DNA of 64,000 bases from Stagonosporopsis chrysanthemi (Eukaryota > Ascomycota > Dothideomycetes > Pleosporales > Didymellaceae), in contig JAFISE010000118.1 in NCBI GenBank assembly GCA_022560025.1, forward strand, positions 1-64,000. Direction: 5' to 3'. Each line of letters starts with the position of its first letter. The first letter of the stretch is position 1. Shown here piece after piece: positions 13,057-24,117 of the stretch. The position numbers and the translations under genes were made by a program. Below the pieces are notes generated by a model. The model worked only from the letters and a program-made list of their open reading frames with translations. It had not been told where the DNA came from and did not search any database.

Positions 13057-14233
13057 AGTAATACCTCCTGCGGATTAGCATGCGGAGCCTTTTGCTCATG
13101 TCACTGCTGCTCACATTCCTATACTGATCCTGTTTCGCAGCAAGGGTCACATGATGCTTGAAGCCAATCCAGGTCTTGGTGTACGTTGTCAGATGACCTC
13201 TGATACATAGTCGTGTATCTTTTTTGTTGCAGCGTAAGCAGCTGCTGAAAACGATGGAAAACTGCGCTTGTGTTACTTGCTAGCTAGGGAGCATCAATAT
13301 ATACATGCTCTGAGACGTGCTAGTCCAGGAGAGTCACAGGAGTGACGATCAAGGCCTGTAGGGCCGACTTGCACCGCAACATTTTTGACCCTGCAGAAGA
13401 CGCACGTCGAAGCCCGAGTCGGAGGGCCATGATATCAGAGTGGTCGGCTAGATGCCATTTGTTGTGTTGTTTGCAAAGTCGGCATAACCTGTCGTGATCG
13501 GGTACCCATACGCGCTGGCCCAAGACCGCGACGGCCAGCGCCCGGTCACGGTTTTCCGGTCTTTGCCCGAACGCCAGATATCGTACCGCCACAAGAGATC
13601 TTGTGCAAAGAATTAAATCCATAAGCCGTACATTGAGTCCGAGCTAAGTATTGGTGCCATACTAGAGGCTATGCCCGCGGGGCGCGATAGATCGTGTACC
13701 TCGCCCTTCATGAACCTAAACGCAGCCCCATCGCCAGGTAACTAGTAAAGAAGCATCAAATGATCGATTCAGCAGAGTTGTTGACGTTTGAACTGAAGAG
13801 GTCGCGCGATAGCCTAGGCCATTTTCAACACGAAATTGTCACGAGGAAGAGATGAAGATTGGCTTTGAGCGCAAGATGATATGACATAACTGAGCACAAA
13901 AGCAAGGAAAAAAGTCCCTGGTAATTTGGGATTGTTCCCAGCAATGAGTTTTCTTGTGGTTTCTGGACAAAGTGTTTATAAAACTTCTGTTCGCCTGATA
14001 GTGAATGCCACCAGCTGAAGTAACACCAATCCGATTCGAAGATCCTCCCACCACAAAGCTGTTTCTTCAAAGCTTTCACACCTAGACATAGTCACATATT
14101 ATATATCTAATAACGAATACGGATATTGAGATCAAAATTGTCGGTATTGTTGATGCAAATGCTTCTCTATCGATGCTATGTATACAGCTGCCACAATGCG
14201 CTATCATGCCGAATGCCACCAAACTGTCTAGCT
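13057..14233. other. intergenic, no supported gene
   Basis: A 100-codon minus-strand ORF at 13320-13622 is open but unrecognised. 14050-14120 is AT-rich and lies downstream of the aminopeptidase stop codon, so it may include its 3' UTR and poly(A) region. Confidence 0.5.
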
Positions 14234-15807
14234 CTAAATGAACACCTTGCTACCATGGTACTTCACGCTCTCCCCATACGCCTTCGCCATAACGTTCGTC
14301 TCGCGCTTCGGGAATCCTTTGAGCGAGGCACCATATGTCGCCACCGAATGCGCGATAAGCTTAGTGTTGACTACAAACGCCGTCATGTTGACGTTGCCCA
14401 CATCGTCGCACAGCTGGTGGTAGCATGGATCGTACCAGTCGCCCGCCTTGCCACCAAACACCTTCTCCTCAGCCTTCGTCTTGATGCCCTCGGCGCCAGT
14501 CGCAATTCCACCACCAGGGATACCGTTGCGGATGAAGCCGTCGTAGTCGCTGCGGCCGTCGAAGGGGATGAAGGTGTAGTTTAGGCCTTGCTGCTCATAC
14601 CACGCAATGTATAGATCGCGCAGCTCCTCGGAACCAGTGGGGTTCAGGGCGTTGGTGGCGTTGTAGATTTGGTAAGCGAAGTTGGGGCTGGCCATCATGT
14701 CGTAATCCATGAAGAGGCGGATCTTCTCGTTCTCCTCCTCGGACAGCGATTGTACGTAGTAGTCGGACCCAAGGAGACCTTCCTCTTCACCCGCCCACCA
14801 GGCGAAGCGCACGCAGTTGGTAACATTGAACTTGGTGAGCTGGCTGGCGACCTCAAGGAGCGAGATTGTACCAGAGCCGTCGTCGTTGATGCCGGGGCCT
14901 TCGGCGACGCTGTCGCTGTGCGCACCGAGCATTACGCAATTCTCTGGGTCACCCTCAGTAGTCTGCGCAACAATGTTGACAGTCAAAATTTGCTGGACTT
15001 CGGCGTCGATGTAGGCGATAGAGTCCACGCGCTTGCCCTTCTCGAGCTTCTCCAGCACAGGGGCTGCCTCCTCGCCAGACAAACCGAATGTGGCCACGTG
15101 ATCAGGGGAAGGCGACCCTAGCGTTCCGGAAACGGGGTCTTTTTCGTAGTTGTAAACGACAGCTGCGATGGCTCCCTTCTGGCCCGCGTGCTCCGATTTG
15201 GTTCCAAAGGGGCATACTCCGCGCTTGATAAATGCGATGTTACCAGCAACGGAGTCTGGGAAGTCAGACAGCTGGCAGCCCTCGTTATCTACGAGGACAA
15301 GATCGCCATACACTGGCTGCTTGCTCTTCGTTGGTGGAGTGAGCCCCATTGGCGCGGCTGACTTGGGTACCTCATTACCAAGCACGAGTCGTGATTCGTA
15401 GACATTGCCGGAGACAGCAGGGAAGCTCTGGTTTGAGAGAGTGTAGTAGTCTCCGAGCTCAAGAATGGTCTCATAGATGTAAGACAACGTTCCAAGATGC
15501 CCTGGTTGAAAATCAGTATAGCTGCTTACGAGTGAAGCACGTACTCTGACTTACCAGCACTTCCAATAACCCTGGTAGGATGATTGTACTCCTCCTCGCC
15601 GAGTTTCGCAATCTCATACAGCTTCTTCGCGCGGCTCAACAGACGGTCTCCGCTGATGAGGTTCTGGAACTCAGTCGAGTTGACAAGCGGCTTTGAGCCG
15701 GAAGGGTGGCCGAGGAGCGCCTGGTTGTTGGATGAGAGAAGGGGAATTTGTAGCGCAGTTGCGCCGGTGATGGCTGCGCACAGAGCCCATCGAGAAGAGT
15801 AGACCAT
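14234..15807 (-). CDS. lap2: secreted leucine aminopeptidase, M28 family with PA domain (LAP2 type)
   Basis: Two exons on the minus strand, 15807-15555 and 15501-14234, with a 53-bp intron (GTAAGT at 15554, AG at 15502). Together they give 506 residues in phase. The N-terminus MVYSSRWALCAAITGATALQ is a signal peptide. A protease-associated domain follows (VYGDLVLVDNEGCQLSDFP, IAFIKRGVCPFGTKSEHAG), then the M28 zinc-peptidase domain. Metal and catalytic motifs are visible: LGAHSDSVAEGPG (His, then Asp in GINDDGSG), WWAGEEEGLLGSDYY (Glu-Glu), DYDMMASPN (Asp) and CYHQLCDD (His). Length matches fungal Lap2. It should release N-terminal residues from peptides outside the cell, working with endoproteases in protein use. 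All catalytic residues are present and it is isolated from other peptidase genes. Confidence 0.95.
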
Positions 15808-16435
15808 CTTGATATTGCGAGATTGAAGTCAAGACGAAGAGAGATGGATGGGAGGTTGTTGATGGATGAGTCGCAGTTGCCATGACGCCTATCAGGGCAG
15901 TCACGCCGACCGTGCACGCGCCGAGCTGCGATAACGCCAAATCACGCACGCGACGAGTTTCACAATTGAAGAATGGAGAGCACAAGAGGGAATCGATAGT
16001 GTAGATCTGTGAGTTTCGCAGAATCGTTCAAAGGCAAATAAGAAAGGAATGATTATGGGCCATGGGTGGATTCGACAGTCCATGCGGCGTTTGGTCGCAA
16101 TACAGTTCATTGGAGGTTGCGGTCCCGAGGGACTCGACGTGGCAGGGCGACTCTGCTGTATTCATCTGTGTACAATATCTGGATATGTCGCGGCAGTAGC
16201 ATCACAAATATGTACGACCTACTCACCTGTGAGTGAGGAGCCTTTGCCACTTGTCAGGTCACGTGACGATTGGCGCATCATCGGAACGTGAGGATCTATG
16301 TTCCGGTCTGCAATCTCCAGGAGATCCGTGGTCTAATACTCATGCTTCTTAATTCCTCCACTGTATGTTTAAAAGGCCTACAGATAGTTCTGCTTCCGGC
16401 ATCTTGTCAGGGATATTGGTATTTCCTTCGCGAAG
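15808..16435. promoter_or_regulatory. promoter region of the aminopeptidase gene
   Basis: This 628-bp gap lies upstream of the minus-strand aminopeptidase gene and downstream of the minus-strand gene ending at 16436. A GTCACGTGAC palindrome at 16258-16267 (E-box/CACGTG core) could bind bHLH or bZIP factors. No gene is seen. Confidence 0.4.
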
Positions 16436-17083
16436 CTACGGTCGCTGATAGAGGCCGATGACCATATTACCCTTGCTTTTGACGACCTGCCAGACCTCAA
16501 GGTCGTTTGCTTTGAGTATTCCACCGGAGATCACGATAGCCTCGCAGAGCACAAATGTCCCAAAAGGATCGTTGACGAGGTGCGATTCGGAGGCTCCGAG
16601 TACGCGCTGAATCTTGTACCTATTCTGTGGGACGCCAATACTGGCAAGATATGTTCCCTCCCCGCGCAAATACTCCACCAGGATGCGTGCGGGAATCTCA
16701 GCGGTCCACGTGTGTGGGTCGATTTGCTGACCACGCTGGCGTGAAAGCGCGAGCGAAATGTCCGTTTGAGGCACAGAGCCAATGGGCCGTGCAACAATGG
16801 GAAAATTGTCCATGACCACACTGAAGGTCATTGTACCGTCAATGGTGCCCTGCGTGAAAAGGCCCGGCATGCGCTTTGGTCTGGCAGATACAAAATGCAG
16901 TCTAACGCCTTCACTGAAAGCCTTGGCAAACTTGGCCGGGTCGACGACGTTGTAGGCGACGCGCAGGGAGCGACCCTCGCAGAAGGTAAGTTTTACACCG
17001 AGGTACTTCGGCATAAAGTTGTCTATCCCGCCTTCGTACTTCTCCGCCGTCACGCCGATGGCCTTGTAGTCAGGCTGTGTCAC
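16436..17083 (-). CDS. unrecognised fungal protein, or 3' exon of the upstream gene
   Basis: Open for 215 codons, starting at a GTG with no ATG near the 5' end, so it is probably an exon rather than a whole gene. A splice from a GTAAAT donor inside the upstream ORF (intron about 17175-17078, 98 bp, acceptor ACACAG at 17078) would fuse it in phase (...VQL|PDYKAIGV...) to the gene at 17161-18268. The protein is of mixed alpha/beta composition with hydrophobic and Arg/Lys residues spread evenly (YLGVKLTFCEGRSLRVAYNV; FGTFVLCEAIVISGG). Codon use looks coding. I do not recognise the family and see no signal peptide or membrane helix. Confidence 0.5.
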   Translation of the reverse strand: MTQPDYKAIGVTAEKYEGGIDNFMPKYLGVKLTFCEGRSLRVAYNVVDPAKFAKAFSEGVRLHFVSARPKRMPGLFTQGTIDGTMTFSVVMDNFPIVARPIGSVPQTDISLALSRQRGQQIDPHTWTAEIPARILVEYLRGEGTYLASIGVPQNRYKIQRVLGASESHLVNDPFGTFVLCEAIVISGGILKANDLEVWQVVKSKGNMVIGLYQRP

Positions 17084-17160
17084 GGCTTACACGAGCACGT
17101 CGTCCGCATCCGCGTCCCTGAGAACGCTCACTGCGCCGGGGTCAGCCCAGCTTTGCGTGC

Positions 17161-18268
17161 CTATGTATTTACGAGCTGAACCATCGAGACAGCTTCCTGG
17201 CACGACCTTTGCTGGAGTACGACGGCAGTGAGCTGCCAGATATGCGCCTCCATAAGTGCGAGCAAACGCTCACGCGTGCCCGTGTCTGTCGAGTCGAACG
17301 CAGCCCCGAGGCGCGAGCGATCACAAGTGTCAAGACGCTCATATGGTACCCGGTAGCGCGGTGTGAGTATAAGAATGTCTTCCACGAGCACTTGCTGCGC
17401 GTGCTGGCCGAATGGCTCAACCATCTCATGTTCGTGAAATAGGCAGCCCGCAAGGTGCGCGCGGAGGCTGTTGAGCTGCTTACACCCTCGGACCATATGA
17501 TACGCCCGTCGGATCAAGCATGACGCATCCGTCCTGCACTTCGAGCCCGGTCTGATGAAGGTAGTGCTGGATCGCGAAGAGGATTCGCAGCGTGCAGTCT
17601 ACGGTTGCCTCAACGGCCTGTACGCCATGCACGAGCTCTTCAGGCACCCATTTGTCCCCAAAAGGCACTGCGCTTGCAGTGAAGTAGTCGTCGTAGAAGG
17701 TGTTCTTACCGACCGACGCTTCCAAGAGGTGGTAGAATGGAGGGGTTGCAGGATTGACGCCCTTGTGCGTATGGTTAGGGTCCCGCCTGTCAAAACGGAC
17801 GCATGGCCTACGTCTATGCTGGCCTGTGGGCAGTGTGACACCGAAATGATTGACTATTTCGAAGAAGGAATGCTTTTTTGTACCCAAGCAAAGCTCCCTA
17901 TACACGGTTTCAATCTGCGTAATCTCAGTACTTTGCGCCCATATGAACCCATGCGCGTGCAGGCCTATGTACGTGTGGCTAAGTCCTGCACGATGGAGCA
18001 CCTCAAGGAAGAGACGGGAGCCGGCAGCACGAACTGCGCTGAGACCCGCAATCTCTGCCGCTGCCTGCTCACTGTGCGAATAGATAATTTGCTTAAGGAA
18101 GACAAGAACTTGATTGTCGAAGTGGTGGGTCAGGGAAGGTTCGACCTTGTAAATCTGCTTCGACTCACCCTCGCCGACCAGACGCAGGCGCAATGGGGCA
18201 TTTCCATCGTGTAGATTGTAGTAGTGGTTCACGAGCGCATGTAAACCGGCCGCTGCTAGCAACGTCAT
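17161..18268 (-). CDS. unrecognised protein gene with a probable frameshift
   Basis: ATG at 18268 opens a 262-codon ORF to TAA at 17480. A second ORF (17517-17161), clearly coding in character (VLVEDILILTPRYRVPYERL), overlaps it in another frame. The join is either a one-base frameshift near 17480-17500, or removal of a 28-bp GTATCA...AAGCAG segment, which keeps the frame but is too short for a normal fungal intron. The N-terminal part has GEGESKQIYKV followed by VLVFLKQ, which vaguely resembles a kinase-type nucleotide-binding start; this is weak. The end of ORF 1 carries MLDPTGVSYGPRV, matching the LDPT-x-x-x-YG-x-RV motif of the gene at 42804, but the flanks do not align well. It may continue into 16436-17083. 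Function unknown; it may be a recent pseudogene or contain an assembly indel. Confidence 0.5.
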
Positions 18269-18689
18269 GTGACAACCTGGTACATTACCTGAGTATCCCT
18301 CACCTAAATATTTGCATCCCTACATCGGCAAAAGTTCCAGTAGCTGAAGCATGTACAGTGCTCCAAACAGCGATAGGTGGAACTTACGGCTACAGCGGTT
18401 CGTTTGGCAATCGAATCTCATGGCAAGGGTACCTCTGGACGCAAGACAGGCCACCTAATCATGAAGGCCTTGGTTCTCTTGCCGCCATTGTCTTGCCATA
18501 ATCCATAGATCCCGTGGAATCATGCGTATTATGTCAAAAATGGCTGGTATCTAGTCGATATCGATGTGCCTGCCGCATAATCTAAGATTGATCGATCGAT
18601 TCTATCATTTGTAGAGTTCGAATAATCTCGAGACACCACAGCCGTTGCATGAATAGCTAAGTCTGACAAGTTCCGCCATCAATGTTATT
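18269..18689. other. intergenic, nothing recognised
   Basis: Upstream flank of the minus-strand gene at 18268, grading into AT-rich decayed DNA. No gene or repeat recognised. Confidence 0.5.
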
Positions 18690-19510
18690 GCTCACCTTTT
18701 TATCTCCAAAATGGGTGTTCATCGAGTTTTGGACGATAGTACTGCCGGTGATCGTTGATATTGAGACGCCGATGTTATGAATAAACGAAAGAGCTATGGT
18801 AGCACTTGCAACATCGTGCTGCTTGATCTGACATTGGACAGCAACAATAGCAACACTACAGCAGATCCCAAACTACCTACTATAGCAAGGTCAACTACTT
18901 TCCCTGTTGATGTAAATGCATCGAGGGAAATAAGTATACCAAATCCACTGTTGAGGGGTAAAGCGCTGTCTCAAAAGAGTTCACAACAATGACCCTTCCT
19001 TTTTATGCATGACCAGGTCGCATAAGAATCTTGCAACTACGGACGTAACCATGAGAGGGGGCAAAAATAGTTCAGAACGTATGGGCGAAACTTCAAGGAC
19101 GGCGTGGAAAAGGAGTGGTAGGTAATATTCCGCTCTGAAAATAAAGAAACTATGAAAGAGCACAATGAGAAACGTGGCCATATTTGTCCCATGGCTAAGA
19201 AACTGCATAGAGATCGGAATATGTTTTGTAACTCCTGCCTTACTGTAAATGATTGTGGATATCAAAGTTGAACCTACATATAAGGTGTTAATTGTTGTAG
19301 AGCTCTACAGAGAGGAGATGCCAAAAAAATCCAGGTCTGACAGCACCATGACTGTCAAGCCAAAAAAGATGAAGATACTGTGCCAATCTACGGGTTTATT
19401 GCGATTAAGGGAAGACCTCGATTTGTGTTTGAATGCCCTTTGTGTACAACCTCGACCTCTTCTTTTCCAGTCTCTATGATGGAGGCAATCTTTGATTTCA
19501 AGACTCAACT
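18690..19510 (-). pseudogene. DHA2-type MFS transporter relic
   Basis: Read on the minus strand, several short open segments in shifting frames resemble the C-terminal half of 14-helix MFS drug transporters. In order they are: a hydrophobic helix (FIFFGLTVMVLSDLDFFG, about 19400-19305); a segment about 19265-18981 with HIPISMQFL, then FIFRAEYYLPLLFHAVLEVS and SELFLPPLMVTSVVARF (compare the family's YYLPLYFQAVxGxSPxxSG...LP); and about 18843-18690 with HDVASATIALSFIHNIGVSI and TGSTIVQNSMNTH (compare ATATFGFxRxLxxxISVxIGxxVFQN). Stops and frame changes separate them and the DNA is AT-rich relative to the flanks, consistent with an old RIP-decayed copy. The N-terminal half is not visible. It cannot encode a working transporter. 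Confidence 0.6.
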
Positions 19511-20071
19511 CTCGCAGCTTACTTCAATGAAGTCCCACACCCTGACACTCGTGAGTCAGCTGGAAAACAACAATAAAGCTGAATGTCTTTGGTAAGTGGA
19601 CGTGTTTGTACCGTGCCGGCTTTAACTATGGGTGATAATATTAAAAGCTACTTGATAAACAAAAGATTTATTGAAAGAAGCTGTACTTCGGGTACTGAGC
19701 GAAGTTTTTTGTCTAGCGTATCATCAGCTGGTTATTTATGAGGACCCAAACTGGGCACTGTTGCTCTCTCAAACAGTCAAACTGGGTGCCCCCACACCAA
19801 ACAGGTCATCGAAATGCCCAAAGACTAGACTAAATACATAGGAGATGGAATATGTTAGACCTGCAGATATCCCGGGCCTTTGCGTACTTTCTATGACAGT
19901 AGTTTCACCAACCTACGTGTCGTGGAAAACTAGTCGATATTGTGAGCAGTGACATCGTCCCACAACCAGCCGCTAGATCCCTCACATGTATTCGTTCAAT
20001 GGAACAGTGAGCTAAGGTGTGAGTTTTGATCATTAGGCTCGCACATTAGCACCGTTTGACGTCGCCCGTGC
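19511..20071. other. AT-rich decayed DNA
   Basis: About 560 bp, relatively AT-rich, with no recognisable coding sense. It probably belongs to the same RIP-like degraded block as the MFS relic. Confidence 0.4.
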
Positions 20072-20076
20072 ACTTT

Positions 20077-20260
20077 TGTAACTGCGTGAGCAGTGTCAAG
20101 TGGGTGCTGCGGGTCAACGCTTGTATTGCTATCTGTTCTCGTGTTGTGATGTTATGATGTTCGTCTACAGGAGCCCTCAGCTCAGAGGTAAGTGCACTTG
20201 CCCACACCGGGCAGTGCCTGCTACAATAGAATATCATGTGATCTATGCCACGTGGTTACA
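20077..20260 (+). mobile_element. solo LTR (copy 1), 184 bp
   Basis: The element starts TGTAAC and ends GTTACA, the TG...CA ends with short terminal inverted repeats typical of LTR retrotransposons. It is flanked by a perfect 5-bp direct repeat ACTTT (20072-20076 and 20261-20265), the target-site duplication size for Copia/Gypsy-type integration. A second copy lies inverted at 37875-38050. The two differ at a handful of bases and by one 8-bp indel. No coding internal region is attached, so this is a solo LTR left by recombination, or a non-autonomous element. An internal segment (CCTGCTACAATAGAATATC) may be promoter or poly(A) sequence. Confidence 0.85.
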
Positions 20261-20265
20261 ACTTT

Positions 20266-20760
20266 TCATGGGGCGGATTGTGAGAAGGACAGATTGTCAT
20301 GCTCAGAACTATTCGCGTGTCACACATCCAATCAAAGGACGTGAGGATATCGGTACAAAATCAAATAGCAATACGAGCGCGCGAATTTATGAAAAAGATG
20401 CTGATAAGGTGAATGCAAAGAGAAGTGTTCAAAGTGGATCCACAGTGTCCATTAGTGATTCGAAGATGTACTGGCACCCACAGAGTACAATAGATCAATT
20501 CAACACTACATTGGAATATGTCTCCAGGTTTTATGTGTCTAAGCAGTCTTAATGCGCCGCCAATGACGATGAGAGTCTATCTCTGCGGTGGCTTCAAGGG
20601 CGCAGTATCTTGCAAAAGCAGCGCCTCCAATCACAATCTATACCTCTGCGCCTCAATCTATGTAGACAGACCTACAATGAGTTCATCCAGTCTCTGTGCG
20701 TATACGAAACACTCTCTGCGATTCGGCTAGATTACTTCCCGAATGTAAGATCCTGCGAAT
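20266..20760. other. decayed DNA between the solo LTR and the ankyrin relic
   Basis: Short ORFs on both strands only; no recognisable protein. The 3' end may be an eroded upstream part of the ankyrin pseudogene. Confidence 0.4.
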
Positions 20761-20774
20761 CTTTGCCCACCTCA

Positions 20775-21040
20775 TCTCTGTGGGCACAAGGAGATAGTAA
20801 AGCTTCTGCTCGACAAGAGCACCGAAGTCAATGCGCAGAGAGCATTCCATGGCGACGCACTCTAGGTGGCTGCGACTAGAGGTCATAAGGCAGTCGTGCA
20901 GGTGCTACTAGGAAAGGGCGCTGACGTGAATGCGTAGGGTGGACGCTATAGTAAAGCTCTCCAAGCAGATACAAATGGAGGTCACGAAGCGGTAGTGAAG
21001 CTGCTAGAATCATGAGGTGCCAAGTCATTATGAGCGAAAC
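20775..21040 (+). pseudogene. ankyrin-repeat gene fragment with in-frame stops
   Basis: One frame reads about three ankyrin repeats: GHKEIVKLLLDKSTEVNA, then TRGHKAVVQVLLGKGADVNA, then NGGHEAVVKLLES. It is broken by TAG codons where the repeat consensus expects Gln (DAL*VA and VNA*GG), fitting CAG-to-TAG changes, and by TGA after LLES. Spacing between repeats is the normal 33 residues or so. The C-to-T direction of the stops fits repeat-induced point mutation of a member of the large fungal ankyrin/NACHT family. No start codon or flanking domain is recoverable. Confidence 0.75.
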
Positions 21041-22521
21041 GCATTCATAGCTGGCTGATTCGTGTTTCTCAAAGAGGATGGTAGTATGTGAAATGCCGAC
21101 TATGTTATACGCTTTTAGTGGAAGAGACTTTGAGAAAGCATAGTCACGACTGACAGGGCGTTCTGGGGGAGTATCGGGGACTGGAAACCATACACGTCGG
21201 GGAAAGCTGGGATGCGACATTCAGAAGATGCCGGAACTGAGGAACAAGGATGCACACTGCAGTTGTCTCGAAAGGCCTGCAGGCAGTCTTTGATGATGCA
21301 GTCGGGCAGTGCTCTGGTGGAACTACAGTAGAGTAGGCAGTGATTCAGGAAACGCGTCTTCTAGTTGTCTGGTTCGACGGATCTTGTCGATGAATCGTGC
21401 TGTTTACCCAGAGGACTCATCGCGCTGTCACTCCTTGGTGTAATCCGGAAGCTCAAGCGACTGGAAACGACACTGCTGCAGCGGCGCTCACAGCTGTGCA
21501 AGATGGTCAGCGAGTACCGCAGTATCGTCTTTGGAAAGCACAGGGCCAAGTTACACACGCGACATGTTTCACAATCCGCGAACGCAGGACATGGTGTGCA
21601 GGACGAAAAAGAGGTTGGTCACGGCAGCAAGGTCTTCCCATAATAAATGCAGAAGAGAGTATGCGCGAAAAAACAAAAGAATCAAGAGAATCATTGCGGT
21701 GTCTCGCGAAGCTATGCAGGTTTGGGTTGGCGCCACGGCCTGAAGAGATGTTGGATCTGTGGCAGGCCGCGGGTTGGCCCTACGCATTGGTATCCTCAGC
21801 TCTACTCCATGTGAACGATGGCCGTCTGATCCGACCCGCAAGATGCCTGCAGCCTCCAGCTGCGAAGTGGAGTCGGAGAGTTTGTGAAGAAGGGGCCAAA
21901 ACCCTGAAATTGCGGAGTCGTCTCAATCTTACACTTCGGGCCGTGGTGACATCACAGCGTGCGTTCCAGAACCAAGTTCAGATCCCAAGCCAAGGGGCAT
22001 CAAGCATCACAACAAGGCTTGGTGACGTTCCCCATCCTGAACAAGCAAGCGTGCAGTTGCCCTGACGAAGGGAAGCAGCGACACCGAATCGAGTGTCGGG
22101 AAGCGCTGACTGTGCTGCACGAGTGGTGGCATTGTGCAGTAGGCCAGCGACGTTTGGCGAATAGACGCCTGTGAGGCTGTGCTCCCTGGCCCGATCAAGC
22201 AACGATGTGCGCGAATCGACAAGTGCCAGCGATGCACGCCGCGGCTGGACCCTTCACGAATCAATAACAGGGAATTGAACGTCCACCGCCATGACGACCC
22301 GCTGCAAACCCTGTTAAGACACGTCTAGCTCTCCCAGCCTGCCTTTTACCATGTATATTTATCTTCGTATAGGCGCCCGTTTGTCTTGGACTAATCCTCC
22401 GCAATTGTGCTGGGTGCACCTGCTGCGCTCGACCTGAAACGCCTATCTACCTGCGCAAGCTCAAATAACGAACAACCCAGTTGATTTGATTCTCTACGCT
22501 TTGCAACAATTTCAACAAACA
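21041..22521. other. intergenic with one unsupported ORF
   Basis: A 222-codon plus-strand ORF at 21397-22065 is open but has no recognisable domain, and several other frames are open over the same DNA. The final 200 bases are the likely promoter and 5' UTR of the exchanger gene. Confidence 0.45.
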
Positions 22522-24117
22522 ATGGCTCGCCAACATTCGCGAGATCACAGGTCGTCGCGTGAGCCCAGTTCGAGAGAATACGGCTCACGCGAATACACGA
22601 CAGAAAAACCACGACGACGCTCGAGACAGCGCTCCATGAACGGCCACGGACGCGGTAACAGTCGTACGCAGACATTGCCGCAATACAATCACAATGGAGA
22701 TAAGGTGATGAAGGGTATCCACCCAGACGGGGAGAGCGGTAGAAGAGGCTTTCATCCTTTCCAATTTCTCAAGATTGCTTTCAAGAGCAGCAGCACGCCG
22801 TCCATGATGGTCAATGTGCTGTGGCCTGTCGTTCCTGTCGCGATCGCCCTAGTATGTATTTTGACAATTATCATCGGAATCCGCTCTAAAAATGCAACAG
22901 CACTTCGCGAAGCCCGAATGGAGACTTGCCATCTTCATCACCAATTACATCGCCATGGTACCGGCGGCCAACATGCTTGGTTTCGCGGGCCAGGAGCTCT
23001 CGCGCAAAATGCCTCAAAAAGCTATCGCTGTCGTGCTGGAGACCACACTCGGCTCGGTGGTCGAGATCATCCTCTTCATGGTGCTCCTCAGGACCGACGT
23101 CAACGGATCGAACGTACCTGTCATCCGGGCTGCCATCCTTGGATCTATTCTCGCCAACGTTCTGCTCTGCCTTGGCTCTTGCTTTGTCGCTGGCGGCATT
23201 AAGAACGACCAACAAGAGTTCCATGAGGCAGTCTCCGAGTCGGGCAGTGGGTTGATGCTTGTTGCAGCAAGTTCGTATTGATGTATGATCTTTGTTACCA
23301 ACACTGACTAACTAATGCAGTGGCTCTTGTTCTCCCAACTGTATTTGCTACTTACTTGTTGGGCAATACCGAGTACCAAATCCCCTCGCCTAACTTTGTG
23401 TTAGACAATGCGACTAGGATCTCGCGCTCTGTCGCCATCATCTCCATAATTGGTTACCTTGTTTATGTCATGTACCAGACAGTCTCTCACGATGGACTCT
23501 TCCACGAGATCTACGAGGCGGATGAGCACAAGGATCTAGACCGTCACGAGGAGTTGAAGAAGCCGAAGCTCACTCTGACTGAGGCTTTCATCGCTTTGAT
23601 CGTCTCCCTGGCCTGCGTGTCGTTGATAGCCATCTTCTTGGTGCAGGAGATCCCATTCATGGTGGAGGAGCGCCACGTCAGCGATGCGTTTGTAGGCTTG
23701 ATCTTGATCCCTCTCGTCGAGAAGATCGCAGGTACGTTCGATTGGCATTGAGAACGGTCGCATACTAACCACACCTCAGAACATCTTCTTGCTATCGACG
23801 AAGCGTACGATAACCAGATCAATATGGCCATGGCCCACGTGATGGGCGCTTCCATCCAGACAGCTTTGTTGAATGCCCCTCTCGTTGTTCTTGTTGGCTG
23901 GGGACTACATGTTCCCCACATGGACTACAACTTCGCGGCCTTCGACGCCGTTGCGCTTGTTCTTGCTGTGCTCGTGGTCGGCTCTTTCCTCCGCGATGGC
24001 AAGTCCAATTACCTGGAGGGCGTCCTGTGCATCATGGTCTACGTTATCATCGCCGTCTGCGCTTTCTTCTTCCCGAACCCAAACCATGGCACATCTAGTG
24101 GCGAGGGCGGGCATTGA
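22522..24117 (+). CDS. vacuolar Ca2+/H+ exchanger-like protein (CaCA/CAX family)
   Basis: Four exons: 22522-22851, 22901-23270, 23321-23731 and 23780-24117 (482 residues). The introns are 48-50 bp; intron 2 uses a GTTCGT donor. The N-terminus is a basic Arg/Ser-rich cytosolic tail of about 70 residues, followed by about 11 hydrophobic helices in two halves separated by an acidic loop (EIYEADEHKDLDRHEEL). The two family repeats are visible: PAANMLGFAGQELS...LGSVVEIILF in the first half and VEKIAEHLLAIDEAYDNQIN...MGASIQTALLNAP in the second. These differ from the canonical GNAVE / GNAAEH, so it may belong to a divergent fungal subfamily rather than classical Vcx1. The expected role is proton-driven Ca2+ (or other cation) sequestration in the vacuole. 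Confidence 0.85.

Noticed and set aside
21397..22065. 222-codon plus-strand ORF
   Set aside because: No recognisable domain, start or splice context; neighbouring frames equally open.
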